In this document: one piece after another, positions 1-8,417 of the stretch
How the letters are laid out: every line of letters starts with the position of its first letter
Position numbering within the stretch: the stretch's first letter is position 1
Source: an uncultured Sphingomonadaceae bacterium
GTDB taxonomy: Bacteria; Pseudomonadota; Alphaproteobacteria; Sphingomonadales; Sphingomonadaceae
Direction of reading: 5' to 3'
Length of the DNA: 64,000 nucleotides
Assembly: GCA_947493955.1 (NCBI GenBank)
Contig: CANLSQ010000002.1
Span: 124,001-188,000 of the forward strand
Program-made: the position numbers and the translations under genes
Notes under the pieces: model-generated
Seen by the model: the letters and a program-made list of their open reading frames with translations, nothing else
What the model was told of the DNA's origin: nothing
Database searches by the model: none

Positions 1-1
1 G

Positions 2-502
2 GATGCGGAGCTGGAGAAAGCTGGCCAGCCACATACTCCGGTCCTGAAAACGCTCTTTCGTCCGCGAACTATTCTCTATTTTTCAGTCTGGGGTGCCATC
101 GGTCTCGCCATGCTCTTTGCCGTCGGTAACCGCACGCGTATTGACATTAGCGCCAATCATGATCGCAATCCGCTCTATGTTCAGCTTGCTGACGGCGCGG
201 TTCGCAACGCCTATACCGCAAACTTGCGGAATATGGAGAACCGGCCACGAACGATGGAAGTTTCCATGTCCGGTCTCGGTCAGGCTGTATTGTGGTCAAG
301 TGAGGGATCGAGGGAAACAGCGGGTCAAACCGTAACGGTCGATGTCCCTGCCGACAGCGTTGGCAGGCTGAGATTATTTGTTGCAGCGCCGGGTATCGGT
401 GCCTCACGTGAAGAGTTTGTACTCACTGTCCGGGCTGTGGATGACCGGACGGCGCAAGACAGCCACAACGTCTTTTTTGAACGCCCGGAGAGTGCTGAAT
501 GA
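2..502 (+). CDS. ccoG: Cytochrome c oxidase accessory protein CcoG/FixG, C-terminal part (5' end outside window)
   Basis: The reading frame is open from the first bases of the window, so the start lies upstream and only about 166 residues are seen. What is visible is one hydrophobic segment (roughly residues 23-40 of the fragment) followed by a periplasmic Ig-like beta domain, which is the normal C-terminus of FixG/CcoG; the 4Fe-4S ferredoxin part would be upstream. In the family, CcoG acts as a copper reductase in assembly of cbb3 oxidase. Its stop overlaps the start of the next gene (ATGA), and ccoH-ccoI-ccoS follow, which makes the call secure despite truncation. Confidence 0.88.
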   Translation, partial: DAELEKAGQPHTPVLKTLFRPRTILYFSVWGAIGLAMLFAVGNRTRIDISANHDRNPLYVQLADGAVRNAYTANLRNMENRPRTMEVSMSGLGQAVLWSSEGSRETAGQTVTVDVPADSVGRLRLFVAAPGIGASREEFVLTVRAVDDRTAQDSHNVFFERPESAE

Positions 503-975
503 CCCCCGACCCTTCCAAACGCAAGACCTTCACCGGCTATCATGCCGCTGCCATGATCGTTGCCTTTTTCGCAGTGGTTGTCGCGGTCAACATGGTCATG
601 GCGCGCTTTGCCGTCTCAACCTTTAGCGGCACTCTGGTCGACAACACTTATGTTGCCAGCCAGAAGTACAACACCTGGCTAGAGGAAGCCCGCAAGCAAC
701 AGGCTCATGGCTGGACTAGCTCGAAGGTCATCCGTCTTCAGGACAAAGTAGCCATGACTGTCATGAAGGCCGACAATAGCCCGCTACAGGATGCCGAGAT
801 CATGGCAATCGCAGAACATCCAGTGGGGCGAGCCGAGCCGATCATCTTGCATTTCGTGGGAGACCAGACCGGAACATATATCAGCCGTGGCGTCTTGCCG
901 GAAGGACGCTGGAAATTGCGCATCACAATCACGCATCGCGGCAACAAAATGGCGCTTGCACAGGAAGTATTTTGA
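499..975 (+). CDS. ccoH: FixH/CcoH family cbb3 oxidase assembly protein
   Basis: 158 residues with one N-terminal transmembrane segment (about residues 15-36) and a soluble periplasmic domain with the family's YVASQxYN-type motif near residue 55 and a beta-rich C-terminus. FixH/CcoH proteins help assemble cbb3-type cytochrome oxidase and act together with the CcoI copper pump. The start overlaps the ccoG stop by 4 bases and its own stop overlaps the TTG start of ccoI, so the genes are translationally coupled. Position between ccoG and ccoI is the standard order of the operon. Confidence 0.9.
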   Translation: MTPDPSKRKTFTGYHAAAMIVAFFAVVVAVNMVMARFAVSTFSGTLVDNTYVASQKYNTWLEEARKQQAHGWTSSKVIRLQDKVAMTVMKADNSPLQDAEIMAIAEHPVGRAEPIILHFVGDQTGTYISRGVLPEGRWKLRITITHRGNKMALAQEVF

Positions 976-3104
976 ACGCCGTCACCAAACTTGATGCCGC
1001 AAAGGCCGATACCGTAGACAATATTGTCTCGCGCTTTGCCGTGCCCGCGATCCGCTGTGCTGGGTGCATCTCCAAAATCGAGAACGGCCTTACCGGGGAA
1101 CAAAACATATTGTCGGCTCGGGTCAATTTTTCGACCAAACAGGTCGCAGTATCCCATCTTCCCGACCTGCGTGAAGATGCTATCAAGCACAAGATCGAAC
1201 AACTGGGCTTTGACGCGCAGATATTGGCAGATAATCCTCTGGCCGAGGAAAAAGGCGGTACGGACAAGCTGATTCGCGCACTCGCTGTGGCCGGATTTGG
1301 CATGATGAATATCATGTTGTTGTCGGTGAGTGTCTGGTCAGGTGCGATGGGAACGACGCGGGATCTGTTTCACTGGATATCGGCTTTGATTGCAATACCG
1401 GTGATCGGCTATTCTGGACGGCCTTTTTTCAGCTCTGCATTCATGGCACTACGTTATGGCCGCACCAACATGGACGTACCGATCACCATAGGTATCATCC
1501 TGGCCACCGGACTCAGTCTTTTTGAAACCATGACGAGCGGCGCGCATGCCTATTTTGAAAGTGTCGTCATGCTGATCTTTTTCCTGCTCGCTGGGCGGGT
1601 TCTCGACGGCATGATGCGTGATCGTGCGCGTGAAGGGATATCGGCGCTGCTGAAACAGACTGCACCGGGTGCGATGGTATTGGATGAGGATGGCAAGACC
1701 CGCTGGGTTACCTCGAAAGAGTTACGCCCCGATATGCGGATGATGGTCGCGGCGGGCGACAATCTCGCCGCCGACGGCGTGATTGAAAAAGGCGCCAGCA
1801 ATTTTGACTTTGCCCTGATGACTGGTGAGAGCGAACCTCAGCACAAGATGTCAGGCGATCTGGTGCTTGCCGGTACGTTGAACCTGACCGCGCCGGTAAC
1901 TGTGAGAATTACAGCGGCGGGAGAAGATACCAGCTTGTCTGATATCGCACGGTTGATGGATGAAGCCGGGCAACAGCGCTCCTTTTATGTCCGGGTGGCG
2001 GACAAGGCCGCACGCTACTATGCGCCGGCAGTGCACAGCCTCGCCCTGTTTGCCTTTATCTACTGGATGTTTGCCGGAGTCGGATGGCATCAATCTTTGC
2101 TGATTTCGGTGGCGGTGCTGATCATTACCTGTCCTTGTGCCTTGGGACTGGCGGTTCCGGCAGCCCAGGTGGTCGCTTCCGGCGCGCTGTTGCGCAAGGG
2201 GGTTATGATCAAGGATGGTAGCGCCCTGGAACGACTGGCTGAGGCTGACCGTGTGCTGTTTGACAAGACCGGAACGCTGACCCTCGGCCGCCCAGTGCCG
2301 CTGAATCTCGATCATCTCTCTCTCCGCCAGAAACAGGTTGCGCTGGCGCTCGCTCAGGCCAGCAATCACCCTGTCAGCAAGGGGATCCGCAATGCGCTGC
2401 TGGCTGGAGACATCACCCCTGCCAATCTGGATGCGATTGAAGAAGTGCCGGGCGAGGGTATGTCGGCGTCTTGGAGCGGCGCCCACGTTGCGCTTGGGAA
2501 ACCGGTTAAGTTAGAAGATCATCTTTCCTGCCAATTGACGATTGGCGACGAGCATTTTGCCATAGAATTGCAGGATGATGTTCGCCCCGATGCTGTCAGC
2601 ACGATTGACCGGCTGAACCAGCTTGGTCTGCCTGGGACCATTATATCCGGCGATAATGCTGCCTCGGTCGCGAAAATTTCTCGCGCCGTCGGCCTGACGG
2701 CTCAGGCAAGCGCCAGTCCCCAGGACAAGTTGCATTTGATTTCGAAGCTCAGTGCCAGCGGTTACAAGGTGTTGATGGTTGGCGATGGCCTGAACGACGG
2801 CCCGGCCCTTGCCGCTGCCCATGTCTCGATTGCGCCGGGTTCCGCCAGTGATGTCGGGCAACAAGCGGCGGACGCCGTTTTTACAAGCGATTCCTTTTTG
2901 CCGGTGGCGCTGGCGGTACAAACTGCTCAGCGCACGATGCAGATTGTCCGACAGAATTTTGTTCTTGCCATTGGCTATAACATATTGGCGGTTCCGCTGG
3001 CCTTGACCGGCATGGTCACACCTTTGATCGCGGCTATTGCCATGTCACTTTCATCGCTGATCGTAGTTGGTAATGCCTTGCGATTAAACGGAGCTGCAAA
3101 ATGA
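972..3104 (+). CDS. ccoI: Copper-translocating P-type ATPase CcoI/FixI
   Basis: 710 residues. An N-terminal heavy-metal domain carries C29-x-x-C32. The membrane metal site is the CPC motif C387-P-C389. The phosphorylation motif is DKTGT at D431, and the hinge motif GDGLND starts at G604. These are the hallmarks of P1B copper ATPases. In the family, CcoI exports copper towards the CuB site of cbb3 oxidase rather than serving in resistance, and the operon context (ccoG, ccoH before, ccoS after) supports that role. The start is a TTG overlapping the ccoH stop by 4 bases; no better ATG lies close by. Confidence 0.95.
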   Translation: MNAVTKLDAAKADTVDNIVSRFAVPAIRCAGCISKIENGLTGEQNILSARVNFSTKQVAVSHLPDLREDAIKHKIEQLGFDAQILADNPLAEEKGGTDKLIRALAVAGFGMMNIMLLSVSVWSGAMGTTRDLFHWISALIAIPVIGYSGRPFFSSAFMALRYGRTNMDVPITIGIILATGLSLFETMTSGAHAYFESVVMLIFFLLAGRVLDGMMRDRAREGISALLKQTAPGAMVLDEDGKTRWVTSKELRPDMRMMVAAGDNLAADGVIEKGASNFDFALMTGESEPQHKMSGDLVLAGTLNLTAPVTVRITAAGEDTSLSDIARLMDEAGQQRSFYVRVADKAARYYAPAVHSLALFAFIYWMFAGVGWHQSLLISVAVLIITCPCALGLAVPAAQVVASGALLRKGVMIKDGSALERLAEADRVLFDKTGTLTLGRPVPLNLDHLSLRQKQVALALAQASNHPVSKGIRNALLAGDITPANLDAIEEVPGEGMSASWSGAHVALGKPVKLEDHLSCQLTIGDEHFAIELQDDVRPDAVSTIDRLNQLGLPGTIISGDNAASVAKISRAVGLTAQASASPQDKLHLISKLSASGYKVLMVGDGLNDGPALAAAHVSIAPGSASDVGQQAADAVFTSDSFLPVALAVQTAQRTMQIVRQNFVLAIGYNILAVPLALTGMVTPLIAAIAMSLSSLIVVGNALRLNGAAK

Positions 3105-3298
3105 GTGGCTTAGCCATCCTGATCCCCGTTGCTCTGTTGATGGGTCTTTCTGGCCTCGCCTTTTTCTTCTGGGCCATGCGCAACGGCCAGTTTGAGGACC
3201 TTGATGGAGCAGCGCAGCGCGTGTTGATTGATGATGAAGCGCAATCGGCCACCGCACAGGATGATGACAAGATGGATGAGAAACATGACAAAGCATAA
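3101..3298 (+). CDS. ccoS: Cbb3-type oxidase assembly protein CcoS
   Basis: 65 residues: one N-terminal membrane helix (about residues 4-24) followed by the family motif FxxWAxxxGQFEDLD, then an acidic charged tail. CcoS is required for cofactor insertion into cbb3 oxidase. It starts inside the last codons of ccoI (4-base overlap) and its own 3' end overlaps the next small gene by 14 bases. Confidence 0.93.
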   Translation: MSGLAILIPVALLMGLSGLAFFFWAMRNGQFEDLDGAAQRVLIDDEAQSATAQDDDKMDEKHDKA

Positions 3299-3533
3299 AC
3301 AGCATAGCGCAACCGCGCTTTCAGGGGTCGCGATAGCGATGCTGGCTGTTGCCCCGCTGGCGCCGGCCAGCGGCATGATGAGCCTGTCAATATGCGGTGC
3401 AGATGGTGTTACCAGGACTGTCTCCGTTCCAATGGACCCGGAACGACAGGACGGTGATGATTGCGCGCAGGCCTGTCACGGCTTTTGTTCGCGCAAGCAG
3501 TCTCCGGAAGACAGCGATGAGGCGGACGATTGA
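3285..3533 (+). CDS. Small exported Cys-containing protein of unknown function (DUF2946-like?)
   Basis: 82 residues if it starts at the ATG at 3285, which lies inside the 3' end of ccoS (14-base overlap). A hydrophobic stretch from about residue 10 to 30 ending in Ala-Pro-Ala-Ser looks like a signal peptide or a single anchor. The mature part has an SICGADG motif and then a cluster C-x3-C-x3-C with a histidine, which could bind metal or heme. The pattern recalls DUF2946 proteins, but I am not sure of the family. Coupling to the copper-dependent cbb3 maturation operon suggests, by inference only, a role in copper handling or oxidase assembly. Confidence 0.6.
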   Translation: MTKHKQHSATALSGVAIAMLAVAPLAPASGMMSLSICGADGVTRTVSVPMDPERQDGDDCAQACHGFCSRKQSPEDSDEADD

Positions 3534-3647
3534 CCTGAACAATTTAGGCAGTGGATCGAGCATCAGCCGGATATGATGCTTGGATGTTTACTGCCACTTT
3601 TGCAGGCTCCGCCTTGCGCTCTTTTGTGTTAACTGCAACAAAAGCAT

Positions 3648-4514
3648 ATGCTCTTTGTCGAACAACATGAAGCAGTCATCAGGTTAACCGCCTTTGCCGG
3701 AATATTCCTGATCATGGCCCTGCTTGAAATCGCAATGCCGCGCAAAACGCGCGTCGCGGCAAAAGGCATGCGCTGGTTCACCAACATATCACTGGTCATT
3801 ATCAATACGTTCGCCCTGCGTCTGATCATGCCGATATTGGCGGTGGGGATGGCTCACTATGCCGACGAGCGCGGTTGGGGACTACTCGCCATAGCCGATC
3901 TACCCATCTGGATTGAGATTATCATCGCCTTCCTGCTGCTCGACATGCTCATCTATGCCCAGCATGTCGCATTCCACAAAGTCCCGATCTTTTGGCGCGT
4001 TCACAAAGTTCATCATGCTGACCGCGACCTTGATGTAACCAGTGGCGCACGGTTTCATCCTGTAGAAGCCGTCTTGTCCATGGCCTATAAACTACTCTGT
4101 ATTGCGTTGATCGGGCCAGCCGCTTTCGCCGTATTCCTGTTCGAGGTCGTGCTGAACGCCGCCTCCATGTTCAATCATGCCAATGTAAGATTACCGCTTG
4201 GCTTTGACCGGTTGCTGCGACTGTTCGTCGTGACCCCGGACATGCACCGCGTGCATCATTCGGTCATAGAACGGGAGACCAACAGCAATTATGGTTTCTT
4301 CCTGACCATCTGGGACCGCATGTTCGGAACCTATATTGCGCAGCCGGAAAAGGGGCACGATGAAATGACCATTGGCCTGTCCGAATATCAGGACAGCAAG
4401 CCAGACAAGCTGATCTGGAGCCTTCTGATACCGTTTTCGCGGAACAGGAATGCCATAATAAAAACAGGCGGCAACTCCGTCGAAGAGCGCCGCCCGGTTT
4501 TTAAGTCAGACTAA
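3648..4514 (+). CDS. Sterol desaturase / fatty acid hydroxylase superfamily membrane protein
   Basis: 288 residues with several membrane helices and the di-iron histidine clusters of the family: H106-x3-H110, H119-x2-HH, a later NHAN motif and HRVHH. The superfamily contains hydroxylases and desaturases acting on lipids, sterols, carotenoids and related compounds; the substrate here cannot be read from sequence. It stands alone: about 110 bases separate it from the cbb3 operon and it converges on rpoZ. The last codons are part of a terminator hairpin (see separate entry). Confidence 0.85.
   Translation: MLFVEQHEAVIRLTAFAGIFLIMALLEIAMPRKTRVAAKGMRWFTNISLVIINTFALRLIMPILAVGMAHYADERGWGLLAIADLPIWIEIIIAFLLLDMLIYAQHVAFHKVPIFWRVHKVHHADRDLDVTSGARFHPVEAVLSMAYKLLCIALIGPAAFAVFLFEVVLNAASMFNHANVRLPLGFDRLLRLFVVTPDMHRVHHSVIERETNSNYGFFLTIWDRMFGTYIAQPEKGHDEMTIGLSEYQDSKPDKLIWSLLIPFSRNRNAIIKTGGNSVEERRPVFKSD
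4466..4502 (+). terminator. Intrinsic terminator embedded in the end of the hydroxylase CDS
   Basis: GGCGGC (4467-4472) pairs with GCCGCC (4489-4494), followed by a run of five T from 4498. The structure lies before the stop codon at 4512-4514, so the final residues of the protein are encoded by terminator DNA. Only 8 bases separate this CDS from the convergent rpoZ gene. Confidence 0.6.
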
Positions 4515-4522
4515 TATGGCTA

Positions 4523-4870
4523 TCAGCGACGGCCATAGTCATTTGATACGCCAGCGCTCCGCGGTGGGGCAGCAGCAGTAAGGCGCAACGCCTCGGCAGA
4601 CTGGCTGATCGAACCAATCTCATCCGGTGTATCATCATCGTCAATCTGCACCTTCTGGAGCGACTGTACGAGGCTTTCTTCCAAGTCTTTTGGTTTAATC
4701 GTTTCTTCCGCAATTTCACGCAGCGAAACAACCGGATTTTTGTCACGATCGCGATCGATTGTCAGCTCAGCACCGCCAGAAATCTCGCGTGCACGCTGCG
4801 CTGCAAATAGAACCAAATCAAATCGATTGGTGACTTTATCAACGCAATCTTCAACGGTAACGCGAGCCAT
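4523..4870 (-). CDS. rpoZ: RNA polymerase omega subunit
   Basis: 115 residues. The N-terminal half has the omega signature: MARVTVEDC, then [17 protein letters not shown] with the conserved basic and aromatic residues, and [14 protein letters not shown]. Omega helps assemble and stabilise RNA polymerase through the beta-prime subunit and carries one ppGpp site. The C-terminal 45 residues are acidic and then Ala/Ser/Pro-rich, as often in alphaproteobacteria. A GGAG ribosome site precedes the start, and a good sigma-70 promoter is visible upstream. Confidence 0.95.
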   Translation of the reverse strand: MARVTVEDCVDKVTNRFDLVLFAAQRAREISGGAELTIDRDRDKNPVVSLREIAEETIKPKDLEESLVQSLQKVQIDDDDTPDEIGSISQSAEALRLTAAAPPRSAGVSNDYGRR

Positions 4871-4911
4871 AAGGCGCTCCTGATTCTCTAAAATTCATGA
4901 AAAGAGCCCCG

Positions 4912-4940
4912 CATCTAGGGTTTGCCCCCACTTTTGTCAA
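4912..4940 (-). promoter_or_regulatory. Predicted sigma-70 promoter of rpoZ
   Basis: On the minus strand TTGACA (4935-4940) is followed after exactly 17 bases by TAGATG (4912-4917). The predicted transcription start near 4905 leaves a leader of about 35 bases with a GGAG site before the rpoZ ATG. Confidence 0.7.
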
Positions 4941-5005
4941 CAAATTGGATCGGCTGACCGGTTCGCTGGGGGGTTAAGCAATTGTCGATTCAGGGCGAAT
5001 AATCT

Positions 5006-6244
5006 ATGCGCAAGATCATGGATAGCTCTGCAACCCATCCGGTCCCGGACAATAGCACTGCGCGTATTTTTGATGATAGTGAATGGTTTGATGTCGGCGG
5101 CAGCAGATTAAAGCCGATTTATCTTCCAGAAGATCGTTTGCAGGCGGTGATCAGCCTTATCGAAAAGGCAAGCCAAAAGCTGAAGCTATTTTTCTACATG
5201 TTCGAGGGCGATGATGTCGGCAAGATCGTCCTCAATAGGCTTGTCGATGCCTGCAATCGCGGTGTCAAAGTGGAGTTGATGGTCGACAGTTTTGGTTCCA
5301 ACGGCGCGCCCAGGGGGTTTTTCGATCCGTTTGAGCAAGCAGGTGGAAGTTTTGCGATTTTCAGTCCGCGATTTTCGACCAGCTATTTTGTTCGCAATCA
5401 TCAGAAGATGTTGATCGCCGATGACTGCCTTGCTCTGGTTGGCGGCTTCAACATTGCCAATCAGTATTTCGATCAACACCCGGCCGACAAATATGAGGAA
5501 CATGACGACACAAGCTGGGTTGATCTTGGCATCATCATTGACGGTCCGGAAGTCGTCAAGCTAGCGGACTATTACAACCTGCTGTCAGATTGGGTGCATA
5601 ACAATAACGGCAATATCCGGCTGCTGCAAAAAATGGTCCGCCAGTGGGATGCGGGTGATGGCAATTTTCGCTGGCTGCTCGGCGGCCCAAGCAATCGTCT
5701 CAGCCGCTGGGCGCGGGCGATAAAGAAGGATCTCGAGCGCGGCCAGCGACTTGATCTGATCAGCGCATATTTTTCGCCTGGCCAAGGGTTGCTGCGACGG
5801 ATTGCCCGCCTTTCCAAGCGCGGCGGCGAGGATCGCCTCATTCTACCTGGAAAAACCGACAATGCTGCGACAATCGGGGCGAGCCGCCTGCTCTATGGCT
5901 ACTTGCTGAAAAGAGGCGTGCGGATTTTCGAATATCAGCCCAAAAGGCTTCATGTGAAGTTGGTGATCATCGATAATGCAGTCTATATTGGTTCTGCCAA
6001 TTTTGACCTTCGCAGCCTCTTCATCAATGTCGAACTGATGGTTCGGATCGAGAATCAGGCCTTTGCCAACCACATGCGCTTGTTAGTTGATCAGATGTGC
6101 ACCGACGCCTTGCCGATTTCCACGACACTGCACAAAGCTCGCAAGGGAATACTGAATCGGTTGCGCTGGACCTTATCGTACTTTGTAGTGAACATATTGG
6201 ATTACACCGTAACCCGGCGTTTGAATTTCGGGGTCAAGAAGTAA
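5006..6244 (+). CDS. Phospholipase D family protein, cardiolipin synthase-like
   Basis: 412 residues with two complete HKD motifs: H132-x-K134-x4-D139 followed by GG(F)NI, and H316-x-K318-x4-D323 followed by GSANFD. Two motifs in one chain make a catalytic PLD fold. The layout without N-terminal membrane helices is that of ClsB-type cardiolipin synthases, which join phosphatidylglycerol or phosphatidylethanolamine with another lipid, but other phosphatidyltransferase or hydrolase activities are possible. An ATG at 5018 is an alternative start. Neighbours give no extra hint. Confidence 0.85.
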   Translation: MRKIMDSSATHPVPDNSTARIFDDSEWFDVGGSRLKPIYLPEDRLQAVISLIEKASQKLKLFFYMFEGDDVGKIVLNRLVDACNRGVKVELMVDSFGSNGAPRGFFDPFEQAGGSFAIFSPRFSTSYFVRNHQKMLIADDCLALVGGFNIANQYFDQHPADKYEEHDDTSWVDLGIIIDGPEVVKLADYYNLLSDWVHNNNGNIRLLQKMVRQWDAGDGNFRWLLGGPSNRLSRWARAIKKDLERGQRLDLISAYFSPGQGLLRRIARLSKRGGEDRLILPGKTDNAATIGASRLLYGYLLKRGVRIFEYQPKRLHVKLVIIDNAVYIGSANFDLRSLFINVELMVRIENQAFANHMRLLVDQMCTDALPISTTLHKARKGILNRLRWTLSYFVVNILDYTVTRRLNFGVKK

Positions 6245-6400
6245 TATCTGCAGTTGGTCGCACGTCCAGAATCGTTCATCGCAAAGGTCGGTTTTGCCTC
6301 TGTTCAGGGAATAATGCTTACGTAGTAACTATAGTTTGCATTCGATAGCAGCATCTTGTGTTTGATTGCTGTCATTCGAAACAGGGAATGATTTATTTGT

Positions 6401-7498
6401 ATGATTTATTTTCGCACGCTGATCGTAGTAATTTGTGTCAGTATCCTGACAGCATGCGTCGCCCCATCTCAGGGCCGACCGGTAACACCCAATCAACGCG
6501 CGGAAAATCCTTCCCCGCGTTATAATCCTCCGCCACCCCAGCGGGAAAAAACGACGCCCTCACGTGACCGGCCCAGTCCAGCACTGGAACGGCAAATAGC
6601 TGAATTATGGCGCACTTTTCCGGGTAAAACGGGGATTGCAATTAAAAGCATTGATGGCGGTTGGAGCATCGGCCACCGGGCAGATCAGAATTTTCCTCAG
6701 CAAAGCGTTTCGAAACTTTGGGTCGCGATGACTGTACTCGACAAAGTTGATCAGGGCCGAATCTCGTTGTCCGATTCCATCCGTATCGGTCCGGATGACC
6801 TGACATTATTCTACCAGCCACTTGCTGCCGAGGTGAAGCGCGAGGGTGCTGTTGTCAAAAGCGTTTACACCCTGTTGGAAAGGGCTTTGGCCTATAGTGA
6901 CAATACTGCAAATGATGCATTGCTGCGCCATGCCGGTGGTCCAGAGGCTGTGAACGATTTCATTCGCCGTAGCCGGCTTGGTAAGATCAAATTCGGTCCC
7001 GGCGAACGATTAATGCAAAGCCAAATCGCAGGTCTCAAATGGGATCAAAGTCTGTCTCAAGGCCGTAAATTTTATACGGCTCGGGCAAATCTGCCGATAG
7101 AAACACGCAGACGAGCTCTGGCAGACTATCTTGCCGATCCTATTGATGGAGCCAGCCCCGATGCGATCGTTAATGCATTGGACCAGCTCGCACGTGGAAA
7201 ATTACTGTCAGCAAACTCAACGCAGTTACTGCAATCCATATTGAAACGAACACGCAGTGGCCCAAAACGCCTGAAGGCCGGTGTTCCATCCGATTGGGAA
7301 TTTCTCCACAAAACTGGTACCGGTCAAGTTTTGGGTGGCACTTCAACAGGTTACAACGACGTAGGCATTATGACCGCGCCCGATGGCAGCCGCTATGCAG
7401 TCGCCGTGATGTTGGGCGACACCACTGCTCCTATTCCTGAACGTATGCGGATGATGCAAGCTGTGACCCGGGCCGTTGCCAGCTATCACAGGCGATAG
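6401..7498 (+). CDS. Lipoprotein with class A beta-lactamase-type fold
   Basis: 365 residues. A signal peptide ends in the lipobox LTAC (Cys19), followed by a Pro-rich linker to about residue 55. The catalytic serine motif is SVSK (102-105), then SDN at 166-168 and KTG at 304-306, the three standard boxes of serine beta-lactamases and related transpeptidase-fold hydrolases. The stretch between SDN and the later GASPDA segment is about 40 residues longer than in TEM-type enzymes, and I cannot place the class A general-base glutamate with confidence (E233 in LPIET is one option). Beta-lactamase activity is therefore plausible, not proven; the start has no clear ribosome site. Confidence 0.75.
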   Translation: MIYFRTLIVVICVSILTACVAPSQGRPVTPNQRAENPSPRYNPPPPQREKTTPSRDRPSPALERQIAELWRTFPGKTGIAIKSIDGGWSIGHRADQNFPQQSVSKLWVAMTVLDKVDQGRISLSDSIRIGPDDLTLFYQPLAAEVKREGAVVKSVYTLLERALAYSDNTANDALLRHAGGPEAVNDFIRRSRLGKIKFGPGERLMQSQIAGLKWDQSLSQGRKFYTARANLPIETRRRALADYLADPIDGASPDAIVNALDQLARGKLLSANSTQLLQSILKRTRSGPKRLKAGVPSDWEFLHKTGTGQVLGGTSTGYNDVGIMTAPDGSRYAVAVMLGDTTAPIPERMRMMQAVTRAVASYHRR

Positions 7499-7514
7499 AA
7501 GGCAAATTCCAATA

Positions 7515-7706
7515 TTATTGAGCTGTTTCGGCAGCTCCTGATTCGTCTTCAGAGGACATATTTCGTTCATCGAGCATTTCAGCAGCGGCATCCAATGCTT
7601 CTGCTTCCCCGACCGTTACTCCGCCAGGACCCGGATCATTCTGGGCGGGTCCGCATGACGCCACAAGCAGGAAACCTAAAAATCCGCAATATCGAGTCTT
7701 CATCAT
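7515..7706 (-). CDS. Small putative lipoprotein, unknown function
   Basis: 63 residues from the ATG at 7706 (a second ATG follows at 7703), with an AAGGAA ribosome site just upstream on the minus strand. A short hydrophobic segment ends in VASC, a lipobox, at about residue 17-18. The mature part is acidic and Ala/Glu-rich with no recognisable domain. A longer frame continues upstream but would run through the terminator hairpin at 7772-7805, so the short form is preferred. It faces the convergent beta-lactamase-like gene. Confidence 0.55.
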   Translation of the reverse strand: MMKTRYCGFLGFLLVASCGPAQNDPGPGGVTVGEAEALDAAAEMLDERNMSSEDESGAAETAQ

Positions 7707-7771
7707 ACGGTTCCTTTTTTCTCTGTGAGATATCTGCAAACCAGATAACCAAGATATCGTCTTTTTAGCCC

Positions 7772-7805
7772 AAAAAAAAGGGCCGCCCAAAAGGCAGCCC
7801 TTTTT
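7772..7805 (-). terminator. Intrinsic terminator (works on minus strand, possibly both)
   Basis: GGGCCGCC (7780-7787) pairs with GGCAGCCC (7793-7800) with one mismatch and a short loop. It is flanked by A7-8 on the left and T5 on the right, so it ends minus-strand transcription from the Ala-rich lipoprotein gene and could work in both directions. Confidence 0.85.
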
Positions 7806-7825
7806 CAATTCATGCCAAAAGCGGC

Positions 7826-8185
7826 TTATTCGACTGCTTTTTTCGCAGCGTCAGCACCTTTGTCGATCATCTTGCCTGCAGCATCTTTAGCAGCGTCGGC
7901 AGCCTTATCGGCAACGCCAGCAGCTTCGTCAGCGGCGTCCGTAGCTTCTTCAGCAGCACCTTCAGCGGCATCGCCAGCTTCTTCGGTCGCTTCAGCAGCA
8001 GCTTCGCCCATGGCGTCTGCAGAACCTTCAGCAGCATCCATTGCGTCATCAGCAGCTTCTTCAGCAGTTGCTTCTGTGCCTTCTACGGCTTCTTCAGCAC
8101 CAGCTTCTGCATTGTCAGCAGCGCCGGAACATGCAGCCAGGCCAAACGCAGCAGCAAGTGCGATTGATGTTGTAACTTTTTTCAT
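7826..8185 (-). CDS. Alanine/acid-rich low-complexity lipoprotein
   Basis: 119 residues. Signal peptide with lipobox LAAC (Cys19), then about 90 residues made almost only of Ala, Glu, Asp and Gly in short heptad-like units (AAEEA, DAADEA, DAAKDAAG) and a basic-amphipathic end. The composition predicts long amphipathic helices, comparable in style to LEA-like or Lpp-like envelope proteins, but no family can be named. The strong Ala/acid bias gives a misleading open frame on the opposite strand. It ends just before a strong terminator. Confidence 0.7.
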   Translation of the reverse strand: MKKVTTSIALAAAFGLAACSGAADNAEAGAEEAVEGTEATAEEAADDAMDAAEGSADAMGEAAAEATEEAGDAAEGAAEEATDAADEAAGVADKAADAAKDAAGKMIDKGADAAKKAVE

Positions 8186-8379
8186 TGGGTAAACCCTTTA
8201 CTTTTTCCTCAAAAAACCACGTAAGCAGATGAAATACTCCCTTGATCTGCTTACGAAGCGCCTCATTAACGGGTTGAAAAAGGGATAGCAATAATGAACA
8301 TCCTTAGCCTCTCTTCTCGCAGGTTTTTTTTCCCGACAATTCAGGAAATTGTGAATCAAGGCCTGAGAAATCTATTAGA

Positions 8380-8408
8380 TTGACTACATATAAAGAATTC
8401 TTTATATG
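8380..8408 (+). promoter_or_regulatory. Promoter and palindromic operator of the SAM-cycle regulator operon
   Basis: TTGACT (8380-8385) and TATATG (8403-8408) are spaced by 17 bases. A perfect 22-base palindrome with half site CATATAAAGAA runs from 8387 to 8408, filling the spacer and the -10 box. A repressor bound here would exclude RNA polymerase. The predicted transcription start (about 8414-8416) falls only 2-4 bases before the ATG at 8418. Confidence 0.75.
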
Positions 8409-8417
8409 ACATCCCCA

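Noticed and set aside
7812-8192. Ala/Ser-rich plus-strand frame
   Set aside because: Mirror of the alanine-rich lipoprotein; the minus strand has a lipobox, signal peptide and terminator.
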